Shown here: piece by piece, positions 1 to 5,459 of the stretch
Numbering within the stretch: position 1 is the first letter of the stretch
How the letters are laid out: the number at the start of each line of letters is the position of its first letter
Source of the DNA: Candidatus Saccharimonadota bacterium
Lineage (GTDB): Bacteria; Patescibacteriota; Saccharimonadia; Saccharimonadales; Saccharimonadaceae
Direction of reading: 5' to 3'
Length of the DNA: 5,564 nucleotides
NCBI GenBank assembly: GCA_905372495.1
Contig: CAJPPG010000033.1
Coordinates: forward strand, 1 to 5,564
Notes under the pieces: model-generated
The model's input: only the letters and a program-made list of their open reading frames with translations
Told to the model about the DNA's origin: nothing
Databases searched by the model: none
Translations under genes and position numbers: made by a program

Positions 1-7
1 AATTAAA

Positions 8-535
8 TTAATTTTTCTGAACTAATTCCATAATACGTTGATTCACTTCTTCAATTGACCCCACGCCATCAACTTCATAAATCCGTACTCCACGTGACTT
101 CATCTCTGTTAAAAATGAATAACTTTTTTGTTCAAAGTATGATATTTTCTGTTTCCAGACTTCCACATTATCATCTTCTCTTCCTCGCTCAGCCAATCTC
201 TTCAATAATTCTTCTTCTGGTACCTTTAGTAACACTACAAACTCTGTGTGTGAAAAAACTCCTCTTTCCTCCAACATTTTCACCTGCTCGACCGAGCCTG
301 GCTGACCATCAAAAATCACTTCACCCCCTTCTTTAAACACGGCTTCCATATTCTCCCATAGAAGATCCACTAAGATATTTTCTGGAATCATCGTACCCTT
401 GCTTGTATATTCATCAAATCGATGCGAATCACGAATCAATTGCCCAGCTGAAAGCCAGGTGCGACCCATCTTTTCTGCCAACATTCTTCCCTGTGTTGAT
501 TTTCCCGATCCGGCTGGCCCATAAATTAAAATCAT
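8..535 (-). CDS. Divergent adenylate-kinase-like nucleoside monophosphate kinase
   Basis: This 175-residue protein has the adenylate kinase fold pattern without the long LID insert. A P-loop, GPAGSGKST, sits at residues 6-14, the NMP-binding SAGQLIR at 29-35, DGQPGS at 76-81, and the LID-side GREDD at 118-122 followed by E125 and K130. Family members phosphorylate AMP or another NMP from ATP in the cytoplasm. Several signature positions are altered. The usual DG(F/Y)PR is DGQPG, so the arginine that contacts the AMP phosphate is glycine (G80). The second LID-side arginine of RxDDxxExxxxR is lysine (K130), and the Asp after SxG is Gln (Q32). The P-loop is intact, so nucleotide binding is likely, but the acceptor may not be AMP. 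The start is set by a good SD (540-547). The gene follows the canonical adenylate kinase, separated by a terminator hairpin. The kinase-family call is firm; the substrate is unknown. Confidence 0.85.
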   Translation of the reverse strand: MILIYGPAGSGKSTQGRMLAEKMGRTWLSAGQLIRDSHRFDEYTSKGTMIPENILVDLLWENMEAVFKEGGEVIFDGQPGSVEQVKMLEERGVFSHTEFVVLLKVPEEELLKRLAERGREDDNVEVWKQKISYFEQKSYSFLTEMKSRGVRIYEVDGVGSIEEVNQRIMELVQKN

Positions 536-539
536 AATT

Positions 540-547
540 CTCCTTTC
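540..547 (-). promoter_or_regulatory. Shine-Dalgarno of the divergent kinase gene
   Basis: On the minus strand GAAAGGAG lies four bases (AATT) before the ATG at 535. It sits directly after the T-tract of the upstream terminator, so ribosome loading would depend on transcripts that read through that hairpin or start just after it. I see no convincing separate promoter for this gene. The site fixes the start codon. Confidence 0.75.
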
Positions 548-549
548 TG

Positions 550-573
550 AAAAAACGCCCCCTTAGGCGTTTT
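550..573 (-). terminator. Intrinsic terminator at the end of adk
   Basis: On the minus strand an 8-bp perfect stem, AAAACGCC (573-566) with GGCGTTTT (559-552), encloses a six-base loop, and the T run continues to six Ts at 555-550. The 5' arm is part of the adk reading frame: it lies in the codons for the last residues Glu-Asn-Ala, and the TAA stop is the first three bases of the loop. The hairpin separates adk from the next kinase gene, whose SD begins within three bases of the T-tract. Termination may therefore be partial, acting to lower expression of the downstream gene. Confidence 0.85.
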
Positions 574-1111
574 CCTTATTATTCAATTCACTAATTTCAT
601 TACGTATTAAAGTTACAGTACGCTTATAAACTTCATCGACTTCGCCAAGTCCATTAATAGTCAATAATTTCACCCCATTGCCTAGAAGAAATGCTACGAT
701 CTCGTTACGACTACGTTCATAGTCAGCCTGTCTTTCCTCAATAATCTCTGGTACATCCTGACTGCGCCCCCGCATTGATAGCCTACGCATCACCTCATCA
801 AACGGCACTGTCAGCTCGACTATATAGTCAATTTTCAGACCTCGTTCAACTATGATTTCCGCCTGACGTAATGTTCTTGGATATCCATCAATGATCGCAT
901 TCTCTGTTCCAGATAACCTAGAAAATACCAATTCCGACACCATCTCATCATCAAATAACTGCGCAGTCTTTAATCTATCGATAACCCACTGCTCCTTACT
1001 TTCTCGAAGAATTGCTCCGGACGAAATCCAAGGCCAGTTTAAATCATTTGCTAATCTATTCCCAACTGTACTCTTACCAGTCCCAGGACCCCCTAAAAAT
1101 AATAGTTTCAT
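563..1111 (-). CDS. adk: Adenylate kinase, short (LID-less) form
   Basis: Counted from the ATG at 1111 this is 182 residues. It shows the P-loop GGPGTGKST at 7-15, SSGAILR at 30-36 (R36 for AMP), the family signature DGYPRT at 75-80 followed by Q83, and RGRSQD at 114-119 leading to the second arginine R127. The enzyme interconverts ATP plus AMP and two ADP in the cytoplasm, central to energy charge. The usual zinc/LID segment is absent, as in short-type enzymes. The RxDD motif reads RSQD, a mild change. An in-frame GTG at 1129 would add six residues (MLYYLC), but it overlaps the -10 box and lacks an SD, so ATG 1111 is preferred and the mRNA is predicted leaderless. It lies between the rpsU terminator and its own terminator. 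It could act on another NMP, but the signature supports AMP. Confidence 0.9.
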   Translation of the reverse strand: MKLLFLGGPGTGKSTVGNRLANDLNWPWISSGAILRESKEQWVIDRLKTAQLFDDEMVSELVFSRLSGTENAIIDGYPRTLRQAEIIVERGLKIDYIVELTVPFDEVMRRLSMRGRSQDVPEIIEERQADYERSRNEIVAFLLGNGVKLLTINGLGEVDEVYKRTVTLIRNEISELNNKENA

Positions 1112-1119
1112 ACAAAGAT

Positions 1120-1128
1120 AGTATAGCA
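1120..1128 (-). promoter_or_regulatory. Extended -10 promoter of adk, leaderless start
   Basis: On the minus strand TGCTATACT (TG at 1128-1127, hexamer TATACT at 1125-1120) matches an extended -10 element. No -35 is visible at normal spacing, where the rpsU terminator hairpin lies. A normal distance puts the start of transcription at about 1113, two bases before the ATG at 1111, leaving no room for an SD. Inferred from sequence only. Confidence 0.65.
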
Positions 1129-1129
1129 C

Positions 1130-1154
1130 AAAAAGACCCCATTAAAGGGGTCTT
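1130..1154 (-). terminator. Intrinsic terminator of rpsU
   Basis: On the minus strand the 8-bp stem AAGACCCC (1154-1147) with GGGGTCTT (1140-1133) encloses a six-base loop, TTTAAT, and the T run extends over 1134-1130. It follows the rpsU stop by four bases. The T-tract is separated by a single G from the TG of the adk extended -10, so termination of one gene and initiation of the next are packed into about 35 bases. Confidence 0.9.
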
Positions 1155-1158
1155 CTCA

Positions 1159-1377
1159 TTACTTTAAACCAAGTTTAATTCGTTCTGTTTTTTCAGCCTT
1201 ACGAATTTCGCGTAGAATTGCTTTACGACGACGTTCGCGTTTGGAAATTGGCTTTGAAAAACGAAGCTGTGATTTCGCAAGTGGCATAATTCCACTCTGT
1301 AACACCTTACGATTAAAGCGACGAATGATGTTTTCGTTTGCCTCTCCCTGGTCTTTTCTAGTTACTTTGATTGCCAT
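1159..1377 (-). CDS. rpsU: 30S ribosomal protein bS21
   Basis: The 72-residue, strongly basic protein matches bS21. The N-terminal part MAIKVTRKDQGEANENIIRR leads to the conserved stretch with F21, R23, K24 and SGI at 28-30. KPISKRERRR at 42-51 follows, and then a Lys/Arg/Glu-rich helical tail. bS21 sits on the 30S platform near the anti-SD of 16S rRNA and helps translation initiation. Length is at the upper end of the family. Arginine codons are mainly CGT/CGC, as expected for a highly expressed gene, and the local coding strand does not share the G excess of its neighbours. The start is set by the TATAAT promoter two bases upstream of a plausible transcript start. No SD precedes the ATG, so the mRNA is predicted to be leaderless. 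recJ ends 23 bases upstream, and an intrinsic terminator follows. Confidence 0.95.
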   Translation of the reverse strand: MAIKVTRKDQGEANENIIRRFNRKVLQSGIMPLAKSQLRFSKPISKRERRRKAILREIRKAEKTERIKLGLK

Positions 1378-1385
1378 ATATCGGC

Positions 1386-1414
1386 ATTATATCAGATACG
1401 CTACATTTTTTCAA
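1386..1414 (-). promoter_or_regulatory. Strong sigma-70-type promoter of rpsU inside the recJ 3' end
   Basis: On the minus strand TTGAAA (1414-1409), a 17-base spacer and TATAAT (1391-1386) preceded by TG (1394-1393) form a near-consensus promoter. The -35 box lies in the last codons of recJ (Val-Glu-Lys) and the recJ stop is in the spacer. The predicted start, about 1379, is two bases before the rpsU ATG at 1377, giving an essentially leaderless mRNA. This is the best promoter match I found in the window. Confidence 0.85.
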
Positions 1415-3011
1415 CAGAGCTTTCTTTAATCTGCAAAATTCTTCCTTCCACACTTCTATAATTCTGCCATTCATTCTCCACCAGATTGATCCACACATTT
1501 CGGATCTCCCCTTCTTTAGTCTCCATCCATTCCTCCGGAGCATTAAAGGCCACTAATTTTATCTCCTTCCCTAGATTATCCTTTAATGTCATTCTCATGT
1601 GTTGCCCCTCCGCTCCCATTTTATTAATCCGCTCTACTCTCATATTTTTTAATAAAAAGACCGGTTCTGGGTTTCCCATTCCGAATGGTTCTAATACTCT
1701 AATTTTTTCCATCAACGATAGGTTCAAACCACTCAACTCCTCAATCTCCAAGTCCTCCTTCGCCTCTAAATATTTTTCCTGCTCTTTTAAGTTCAGCCCC
1801 ACGTAATACTCGTTAACAGCTTTAATAAACTCATTCAATCTATCCTTCGAAACCTTTAATCCACAAGCCGCCGCATGACCGCCACCACCAATAATCTGAT
1901 TTTCACAGGCTTTCAAAGCCTCTGCTAAATTAAAATCACCAAACGAACGCCCCGAACCCTTTAAAACTCCTTCTTCTGTTTCCGCCAATACAAATGCCGG
2001 TTTATGATATTTCTCCACCAATCGTCCAGCAATAATTCCTAGCACCCCCTCATGCCATTTGCCAGTTACCACAATCACAGGATCCTTCACTTCAGGAATT
2101 TCCTCCATTGCCTGCCTCTGGCTATTCCTACGATCCTGATTTAGTTGATTTAGCTTCATAGATAATTCAAAAGCTTCTCGGTGATTTTTAGACATCAAAA
2201 GTTTCAACGAAATTTCCGCCGATTCCATTCTTCCACCAGCATTGAGTCTTGGACCAATTTGAAAACCTATCGTTTCGGAACTAATTCTTTCCGCTCTTGC
2301 CACCTTTAGAAGCTCGATTAAACCTGGTCGCTTCGTCTTCTTTAATACTTTCATCCCAAAATAACTCAGCATCCGGTTTATCGGATCAAGTGTCATTGAA
2401 TCACAAAGTGTCCCCACTAACACTAAGTCCAAAAACCATTTTTCTCTGCCCGTCTCAATATACCCAAGAGAAACCATTTTCTGCATCACCAAAAAAGCCA
2501 CCCCGCAGCCACAAAGCTCTCTTAGCTCCGATTTTTCATCCCTTTTCGGATTGACCACCGCCACCGCCGACATAGGTACTTCTTTCATGATTTCATGATG
2601 GTCCGTCACAATCACGTCCACCCCCATTGTAGACAACCCATCAATCACCTCTGAATTATTACTCCCGCAGTCCACTGTCACAATAAGATTCGCGCCAAGC
2701 TCCTTCGCTTTTTCTTTTACTCTCCCACCCATTCCATATCCATCGATGAAACGATCAGGCAGCATCACCTCCACGCTCTGGACACCACTCATTTTTAGAC
2801 AGTCAAACATTAAAGCACTTGCCGTCACTCCATCCACATCATAATCACCGTAGATTAGTACTGTCTCTTTATTATTCACCGCTTGAATAATTCGATCGCT
2901 CGCTTTCTTAATATCTGGCAGCTTATCCGCAAGCCCCAACAGATATTTTGGATTCAAAAAGTCTTCCGTAATCCCCCGCTTCTTTATTAGCTGATCAAAA
3001 ATATCATCCAT
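1401..3011 (-). CDS. recJ: Single-stranded-DNA-specific exonuclease RecJ
   Basis: RecJ degrades single-stranded DNA 5' to 3' in recombinational repair, mismatch repair and at stalled forks. The 536-residue protein has the DHH phosphoesterase core in order: DYDVDG at 56-61, DCG at 114-116, DHH at 137-139, GTLCD at 200-204 and GPRLNAGGR at 253-261. The DHHA1 domain follows with KGSGRS at 351-356 and GGGGH at 375-379. An OB-like C-terminal region contains PFGMGNPEP at 442-450. Metal-binding Asp and His residues are all present. Length is close to the roughly 580 residues of the short RecJ type, without the long C-terminal extension seen in Bacillus. The start at 3011 leaves a normal short lead-in (RGITEDFLNP) before motif I. 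It lies 55 bases after the winged-helix gene and is probably co-transcribed with it; the 3' end carries the rpsU promoter. No terminator separates it from rpsU. Confidence 0.97.
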   Translation of the reverse strand: MDDIFDQLIKKRGITEDFLNPKYLLGLADKLPDIKKASDRIIQAVNNKETVLIYGDYDVDGVTASALMFDCLKMSGVQSVEVMLPDRFIDGYGMGGRVKEKAKELGANLIVTVDCGSNNSEVIDGLSTMGVDVIVTDHHEIMKEVPMSAVAVVNPKRDEKSELRELCGCGVAFLVMQKMVSLGYIETGREKWFLDLVLVGTLCDSMTLDPINRMLSYFGMKVLKKTKRPGLIELLKVARAERISSETIGFQIGPRLNAGGRMESAEISLKLLMSKNHREAFELSMKLNQLNQDRRNSQRQAMEEIPEVKDPVIVVTGKWHEGVLGIIAGRLVEKYHKPAFVLAETEEGVLKGSGRSFGDFNLAEALKACENQIIGGGGHAAACGLKVSKDRLNEFIKAVNEYYVGLNLKEQEKYLEAKEDLEIEELSGLNLSLMEKIRVLEPFGMGNPEPVFLLKNMRVERINKMGAEGQHMRMTLKDNLGKEIKLVAFNAPEEWMETKEGEIRNVWINLVENEWQNYRSVEGRILQIKESSVEKM

Positions 3012-3066
3012 GATATATCTTACCTATTCTTTTTTACACCAAAATTAGCTCTTCATTAAAATTATT
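3012..3066 (-). promoter_or_regulatory. Short leader between the winged-helix gene and recJ
   Basis: This 55-base AT-rich gap contains no hairpin terminator. A weak SD-like AGG (3025-3023 on the minus strand) lies 11 bases before the recJ ATG, longer than usual. TAAGAT at 3022-3017 could be a poor -10, but no -35 or TG extension supports it. Read-through from the upstream promoter is the simplest explanation for recJ expression. Confidence 0.35.
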
Positions 3067-3366
3067 CTATTGAATAGTTTTACTCTGCTTTGAATTGGGG
3101 GCCATTTGTTTACTTTTAATCACAATCCCCTGTAGCTCTTTTAAGATTGGAAACTGTTTATTTGTTTGGTAAATTGTTGTATTCCCCTTTTTCGTCACAA
3201 TCAAGAAATTTCCTTTTTCAAGTCTTTTTAACTCTCTCTGTATGTTTCCCGGATCTTCGTGTATCAGCTTCGACAATGCACGTACGTGCGTCTTAAAGTC
3301 TGGGTATTTCGCAAAAACCACCAATATCTTCCGTCGGACCCGAGATGTAATGAATATATCCAACAT
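3067..3366 (-). CDS. Small winged helix-turn-helix DNA-binding protein
   Basis: This 99-residue protein resembles the compact ArsR-like/winged-helix regulators common in Patescibacteria and archaea. It begins MLDIFITSRVRRKIL, the usual first helix with SRVR before a hydrophobic stretch. VRALSKLI (28-35) follows as the second helix and DPGNIQRELKRLEKGNFL (38-55) as the recognition helix. A wing comes next at about 56-69 (IVTKKGNTTIYQTN), then FPILKEL (72-78), and it ends in a polar, lysine-rich tail. No enzymatic or ligand domain and no metal-binding cysteines are present, so the signal it senses, if any, is unknown. It is preceded by a good promoter and SD (3371-3377). A near-palindrome covers that promoter's -10, which suggests autoregulation. 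It lies upstream of recJ on the same strand and divergent from priA. The DNA-binding fold is well supported; the target is inference. Confidence 0.85.
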   Translation of the reverse strand: MLDIFITSRVRRKILVVFAKYPDFKTHVRALSKLIHEDPGNIQRELKRLEKGNFLIVTKKGNTTIYQTNKQFPILKELQGIVIKSKQMAPNSKQSKTIQ

Positions 3367-3370
3367 ATTT

Positions 3371-3377
3371 ACCTCAC
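3371..3377 (-). promoter_or_regulatory. Shine-Dalgarno of the winged-helix gene
   Basis: On the minus strand GTGAGGT (3377-3371) lies four bases before the ATG at 3366. Together with a predicted transcript start near 3388 it gives a leader of about 22 bases. This gene therefore uses an SD, unlike priA, rpsU and adk. Confidence 0.7.
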
Positions 3378-3390
3378 TTTTGCTTCTTCA

Positions 3391-3406
3391 TTTTAGTATA
3401 CCAAAA
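3391..3406. repeat. Near-perfect 16-bp palindrome over the -10 box (candidate operator)
   Basis: TTTTAGTATACCAAAA reads the same on both strands except for one symmetric pair (3395/3402), that is 14 of 16 positions. It covers the extended -10 of the winged-helix gene exactly. A dimeric winged-helix protein bound here would block RNA polymerase. The AT-rich flanks and the -10 consensus could produce some of this symmetry by chance. Confidence 0.5.
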
Positions 3407-3423
3407 AACAGTATTTCTCACAA
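3395..3423 (-). promoter_or_regulatory. Promoter of the winged-helix gene (and probably recJ)
   Basis: On the minus strand TTGTGA (3423-3418), a 17-base spacer and TATACT (3400-3395) preceded by TG (3403-3402) form a good sigma-70-type promoter with an extended -10. The predicted start is about 3388, leaving room for the SD at 3377-3371. It faces away from the priA promoter within a 131-base intergenic region. Confidence 0.75.
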
Positions 3424-3480
3424 CAGTTGATTACTACGCCTACCCTTATTCTCTCCAATCCCCCAAGTACATCTTCCACT

Positions 3481-3495
3481 ATGCTAAAATAGCAT
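3481..3495. repeat. Inverted repeat over the priA -10
   Basis: ATGCTAAAATAGCAT consists of perfect 6-base arms, ATGCTA and TAGCAT, separated by AAA. It overlaps the priA extended -10 and ends two bases before the ATG. It could be an operator, or the arms could be part of an extended consensus around the -10. It is not the same sequence as the palindrome at 3391-3406. Confidence 0.4.
3482..3490 (+). promoter_or_regulatory. Extended -10 promoter of priA, leaderless start
   Basis: TGCTAAAAT (TG at 3482-3483, hexamer TAAAAT at 3485-3490) is an extended -10; no -35 is recognisable 15-19 bases upstream. Normal spacing places the transcript start at 3497-3498, on or beside the ATG at 3498. There is no SD before this ATG, which supports a leaderless mRNA. 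The rest of the intergenic stretch up to about 3470 is C/T-rich with no open frame or hairpin of note. Confidence 0.65.
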
Positions 3496-3497
3496 CA

Positions 3498-5459
3498 ATG
3501 TATTATCAGGTCATTCCTACCAAAATCTTTCGTCAAGATCTTCATGCTCTTGAGAGCTTATTAACATATTCTTTTCCCGAGAAACTCAAACCTGGTCAAA
3601 TTGTTCTAATCCCTTTAGGAAAATCAATCATCCCCGGCATTATTCATCATTCTACCACTCCTCCTCAAGAGCAGTCCTTCCAAATCAAAACAATTAACTC
3701 AGTTCTTCCCCTCCCCCCCATTCCAACACACCTTCTTAGAGCAGCCACCTGGCTCAGCGAATACTATTTCACTCCACTCCCCCTAATTGCCAACTTGCTT
3801 CTTCCTAAAGGTATTACCAGAGAACGCCGTAAGAAGGCTCCTATTTCCCCTTTAGATGTCGACACACATTCAACTATTATTCCCCTTAATTCCTCGCAAC
3901 AAGCTGCCCTAACTGTCTTAGAAAACATTAAATCGCACACCAAACTTCTTCATGGCATTACAGGCTCTGGTAAAACCAATCTCTACCTCACCCTTGTCAT
4001 GAAGGAGTTTCAAAAACAGCGATCCAGTATCATTCTTGTACCAGAGATCTCTCTTACTTCACAACTAGTCCAACAATTTCAATTCTATTTTCCAAACTCC
4101 GTTATTACCATCCATTCCAAACAAACCGAGGCTACTAGACATCAAATTTGGCAACGCATTATAAAAAGCACCGCTCCACTCATTATTATTGGCCCTCGTT
4201 CCGCACTTTTTTCTCCATTAAATAATCTGGGTCTTATTATTATCGACGAAGCTCACGACCCTGCCTATTACCAAGATAATCCTCCGCGCTATTCGACCCT
4301 ACGACTCGCCAGCTTCATTGCGAACACTAAAAATATTGATTGCGTATACGGCACCGCCACTCCTCTTATTGAAGATTTTTATCTTGCACAAAAAAATCAC
4401 GCCTACGTCCCACTCTCTCAAAAGGCTAAAGAGACCGCTATTACGCCTGATCTACACCTTATCGATCTAAGGGACTCTGTCTCCTTCTCTAAAAATCGAT
4501 ATTTTTCCGATCCCCTGATTAAAAAAATTACTCAGAACCTTGATCAACATCAACAAACCCTCATTTTTCATAATCGTCGTGGTTCCGCTCCGCTTACAAT
4601 TTGTGATCAGTGCGGCTGGCAGGCTCTTTGCCCCAACTGTCTTCTTCCTCTCACTCTTCACAGCGACAAATTCAAACTCATCTGTCATACCTGCGGCCAT
4701 GAAGAAATTGTTCCGAAAGTCTGTCCAGTCTGCCAACACTCCTCTATTATTCATAAAGGGTTTGGTACCAAGCTTCTTGAATCTGAGCTCAAAAAACTCT
4801 TTAAAACCGCCCATATCGCTCGTTTTGACGCCGATAATACCACTGATAGTTCCTTAAACCACCTCTACGCCGATCTCAAATCTGGTGCTATCGACATCCT
4901 AATTGGCACCCAACTTCTCACTAAGGGCCTCGATCTGCCAAAACTTGCCACCGTTGGCATCGTTCAAGCCGATGGCGGGCTTAGTCTTCCTGACTATTCC
5001 TCAGAGGAACGTAGCTTTCATCTACTTACTCAAGTTATTGGACGCGTCGGTCGCGGGCACCTTAGCGAAGCTTCAGTTTTTATCCAGACCTTCCAACCGG
5101 ATCACCCTATAATCCATTTTGCCATGCAAAATGATTATGCCGGTGCCTATCAATATCTAATTCAAAAACGTCAACAAGCTCACTTCCCTCCATATTACTA
5201 CCTAGCCAAACTTTATATTACACAGAAAACCGAGCAAACCGCTATTCGCAAAATTCGTAAATTATATTCCCTTCTTCGTCCACTAAAAGGCGTCTATCTA
5301 TCCGCCCCCACCCCAGCCTTCCATGAATTTTCGCCAAGCGGTTACACTTGGCAAATCGTCCTCAAATCACTTTCTCGTCAAAATATTCTTTCCGCCATTA
5401 AAGCCGTACATACTTTCCCAAACATGAAATATATAATCGACCCCCCATCCCTCCTCTAA
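3498..5459 (+). CDS. priA: Primosomal replication-restart helicase PriA
   Basis: PriA is a superfamily 2, 3'-to-5' DNA helicase that recognises abandoned forks and reloads the replisome. The 653-residue protein starts with a 3'-end-binding domain (MYYQVIP to about 105). Helicase motifs follow: GITGSGKT at 153-160, LVPEISLTSQ at 180-189, GPRSALF at 232-238, DEAH at 250-253, GTATP at 285-289 and NRRG at 359-362. Eight cysteines in four CxxC pairs (C369/372, C378/381, C396/399, C409/412) form the two zinc sites. GTQLLTKGLDLP (470-481) and QVIGRVGRG (512-520) are motifs V and VI, and PPYYYLAKL (564-572) opens the C-terminal domain. It is shorter than the 730-800 residues of many homologues. Motif II is DEAH where DEEH is usual. 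The leaderless start at 3498 gives a normal N terminus. It is the only plus-strand gene here and its coding strand is unusually poor in G. Confidence 0.97.
   Translation: MYYQVIPTKIFRQDLHALESLLTYSFPEKLKPGQIVLIPLGKSIIPGIIHHSTTPPQEQSFQIKTINSVLPLPPIPTHLLRAATWLSEYYFTPLPLIANLLLPKGITRERRKKAPISPLDVDTHSTIIPLNSSQQAALTVLENIKSHTKLLHGITGSGKTNLYLTLVMKEFQKQRSSIILVPEISLTSQLVQQFQFYFPNSVITIHSKQTEATRHQIWQRIIKSTAPLIIIGPRSALFSPLNNLGLIIIDEAHDPAYYQDNPPRYSTLRLASFIANTKNIDCVYGTATPLIEDFYLAQKNHAYVPLSQKAKETAITPDLHLIDLRDSVSFSKNRYFSDPLIKKITQNLDQHQQTLIFHNRRGSAPLTICDQCGWQALCPNCLLPLTLHSDKFKLICHTCGHEEIVPKVCPVCQHSSIIHKGFGTKLLESELKKLFKTAHIARFDADNTTDSSLNHLYADLKSGAIDILIGTQLLTKGLDLPKLATVGIVQADGGLSLPDYSSEERSFHLLTQVIGRVGRGHLSEASVFIQTFQPDHPIIHFAMQNDYAGAYQYLIQKRQQAHFPPYYYLAKLYITQKTEQTAIRKIRKLYSLLRPLKGVYLSAPTPAFHEFSPSGYTWQIVLKSLSRQNILSAIKAVHTFPNMKYIIDPPSLL

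Noticed and set aside
1112..1129. In-frame GTG at 1129 as an earlier start for adk
   Set aside because: It lies on the -10 element just after a terminator T-tract, has no SD, and would place MLYYLC before the normal family start MKLLFLGGPG.
1486..1806. 106-codon plus-strand open frame antisense to recJ
   Set aside because: The recJ frame here encodes the conserved PFGMGNPEP region. The antisense product is Ser/Phe/Ile-rich with no recognisable domain and no start signals.
3713..3719. Run of seven Cs in priA as a possible phase-variation or frameshift site
   Set aside because: The priA frame reads through it intact, and C runs are expected in this C-rich strand; PriA is not a typical phase-variable gene.
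4467..4814. 115-codon open frame on the minus strand inside priA
   Set aside because: It lies fully antisense to the helicase and zinc-binding core of PriA, has no promoter or SD, and its translation shows no family features; the low stop frequency follows from the skewed composition.
4540..4857. 105-codon plus-strand open frame overlapping priA in another frame
   Set aside because: It overlaps the eight zinc-binding cysteines of PriA; its hydrophobic runs are a by-product of C/T-rich sequence read out of frame.
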